Origin: Dromaius novaehollandiae
Taxonomy: Eukaryota > Chordata > Aves > Casuariiformes > Dromaiidae
Direction of reading: 5' to 3'
Assembly (NCBI RefSeq): GCF_036370855.1
Contig: NC_088099.1
Coordinates: forward strand, 27,247,501-27,311,500
Length of the DNA: 64,000 bases
The position numbers were made by a program, and so were the translations under genes. Positions 63,941 through 64,000 of the stretch are shown piece after piece. Under the pieces are notes generated by a model. The model made no database searches and was not told the origin of the DNA. It was given only the letters and a program-made list of their open reading frames with translations. The first letter of the stretch is position 1, and the number at the start of each line of letters is the position of its first letter.

Positions 63941-64000
63941 GTTATTATTATTAGTAGTAATAATAATCATAAGCGTGCTGGATTATTGTTAATAATAATA
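63941..64000. repeat. (TTA)n/(TAA)n repeat at the window edge
   Basis: TTATTATTA and TAATAATAA arms flank TTAGTAG, forming a small hairpin. A second (TAA)n tract continues to the end of the window, so the repeat is cut by the edge. Confidence 0.85.

Larger units (their letters stand above)
58006..64000. other. Mostly non-coding right end
   Basis: No complete gene is recognised. It contains a CA-rich stretch (58688-58718), a 190-codon minus frame (59971-60543) and A13 near 60789. Two blocks (about 60130-60420 and 62440-62720) have motif-rich unique sequence that looks like conserved non-coding DNA. A (TAA)n tract lies at the window edge. Confidence 0.45.

Noticed and set aside
1..64000. CRISPR arrays, operons, phage genes, integrated retrovirus with LTRs
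   Set aside because: No regularly spaced repeats, ribosome-binding-site/gene arrays or paired LTRs were seen. The only retroelements recognised are CR1 LINE fragments.

Overview
The window looks like bird nuclear DNA. The evidence is CR1 retrotransposon fragments with the typical avian/reptilian 3' tail, a very GC-rich CpG island set in AT-rich DNA, few interspersed repeats, and no compact coding or operon structure. A crocodilian or turtle cannot be fully excluded. Most of the 64 kb is non-coding (intergenic or intronic), and most long open frames here are chance frames. No complete protein-coding gene can be supported, and no bacterial, phage, CRISPR or operon-like system is visible.

Layout. 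1-15.1 kb is AT-rich unique sequence with a CR1 3' end (minus strand, about 3.0-3.2 kb), TG/TA microsatellites with palindromes at 5.8-6.8 kb, and a small CpG cluster at 12.0 kb. 15.13-16.51 kb is a strong CpG island, by far the clearest regulatory feature. Its G/C strand skew flips across its length, and a GTAAGT splice donor lies on the minus strand in its left part. I read it as a promoter, possibly bidirectional, probably with a first exon whose remaining exons lie outside the window or are not recognisable. 16.5-34.3 kb holds a candidate spliced exon on the plus strand (18530-18742), a diverged direct duplication (22.7 and 23.9 kb), an inverted-repeat pair (27.4 and 28.8 kb), a CpG-enriched patch at 31 kb and two old CR1 fragments (32.2 and 34.1 kb). 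34.3-51 kb is unique sequence with a homeodomain-site-rich block at 42.1 kb, palindromes at 43.4 kb and an 85-base homopyrimidine tract at 47.8 kb. 51.1-53.2 kb is the largest repeat, a 5'-truncated and broken CR1 with reverse-transcriptase motifs. 53.2-64 kb contains an exon-like open frame ending in a stop (57875-58005), a 190-codon minus-strand open frame of unknown meaning (59971-60543), and several blocks that look conserved.

How the pieces may fit. The CpG island is the likely start of one or two transcripts. The 18.5 kb and 57.9 kb candidates could be downstream exons of a plus-strand transcript, but nothing in the sequence joins them. Everything said about conservation or enhancer function is inference from composition and motif content and needs alignment to other genomes.
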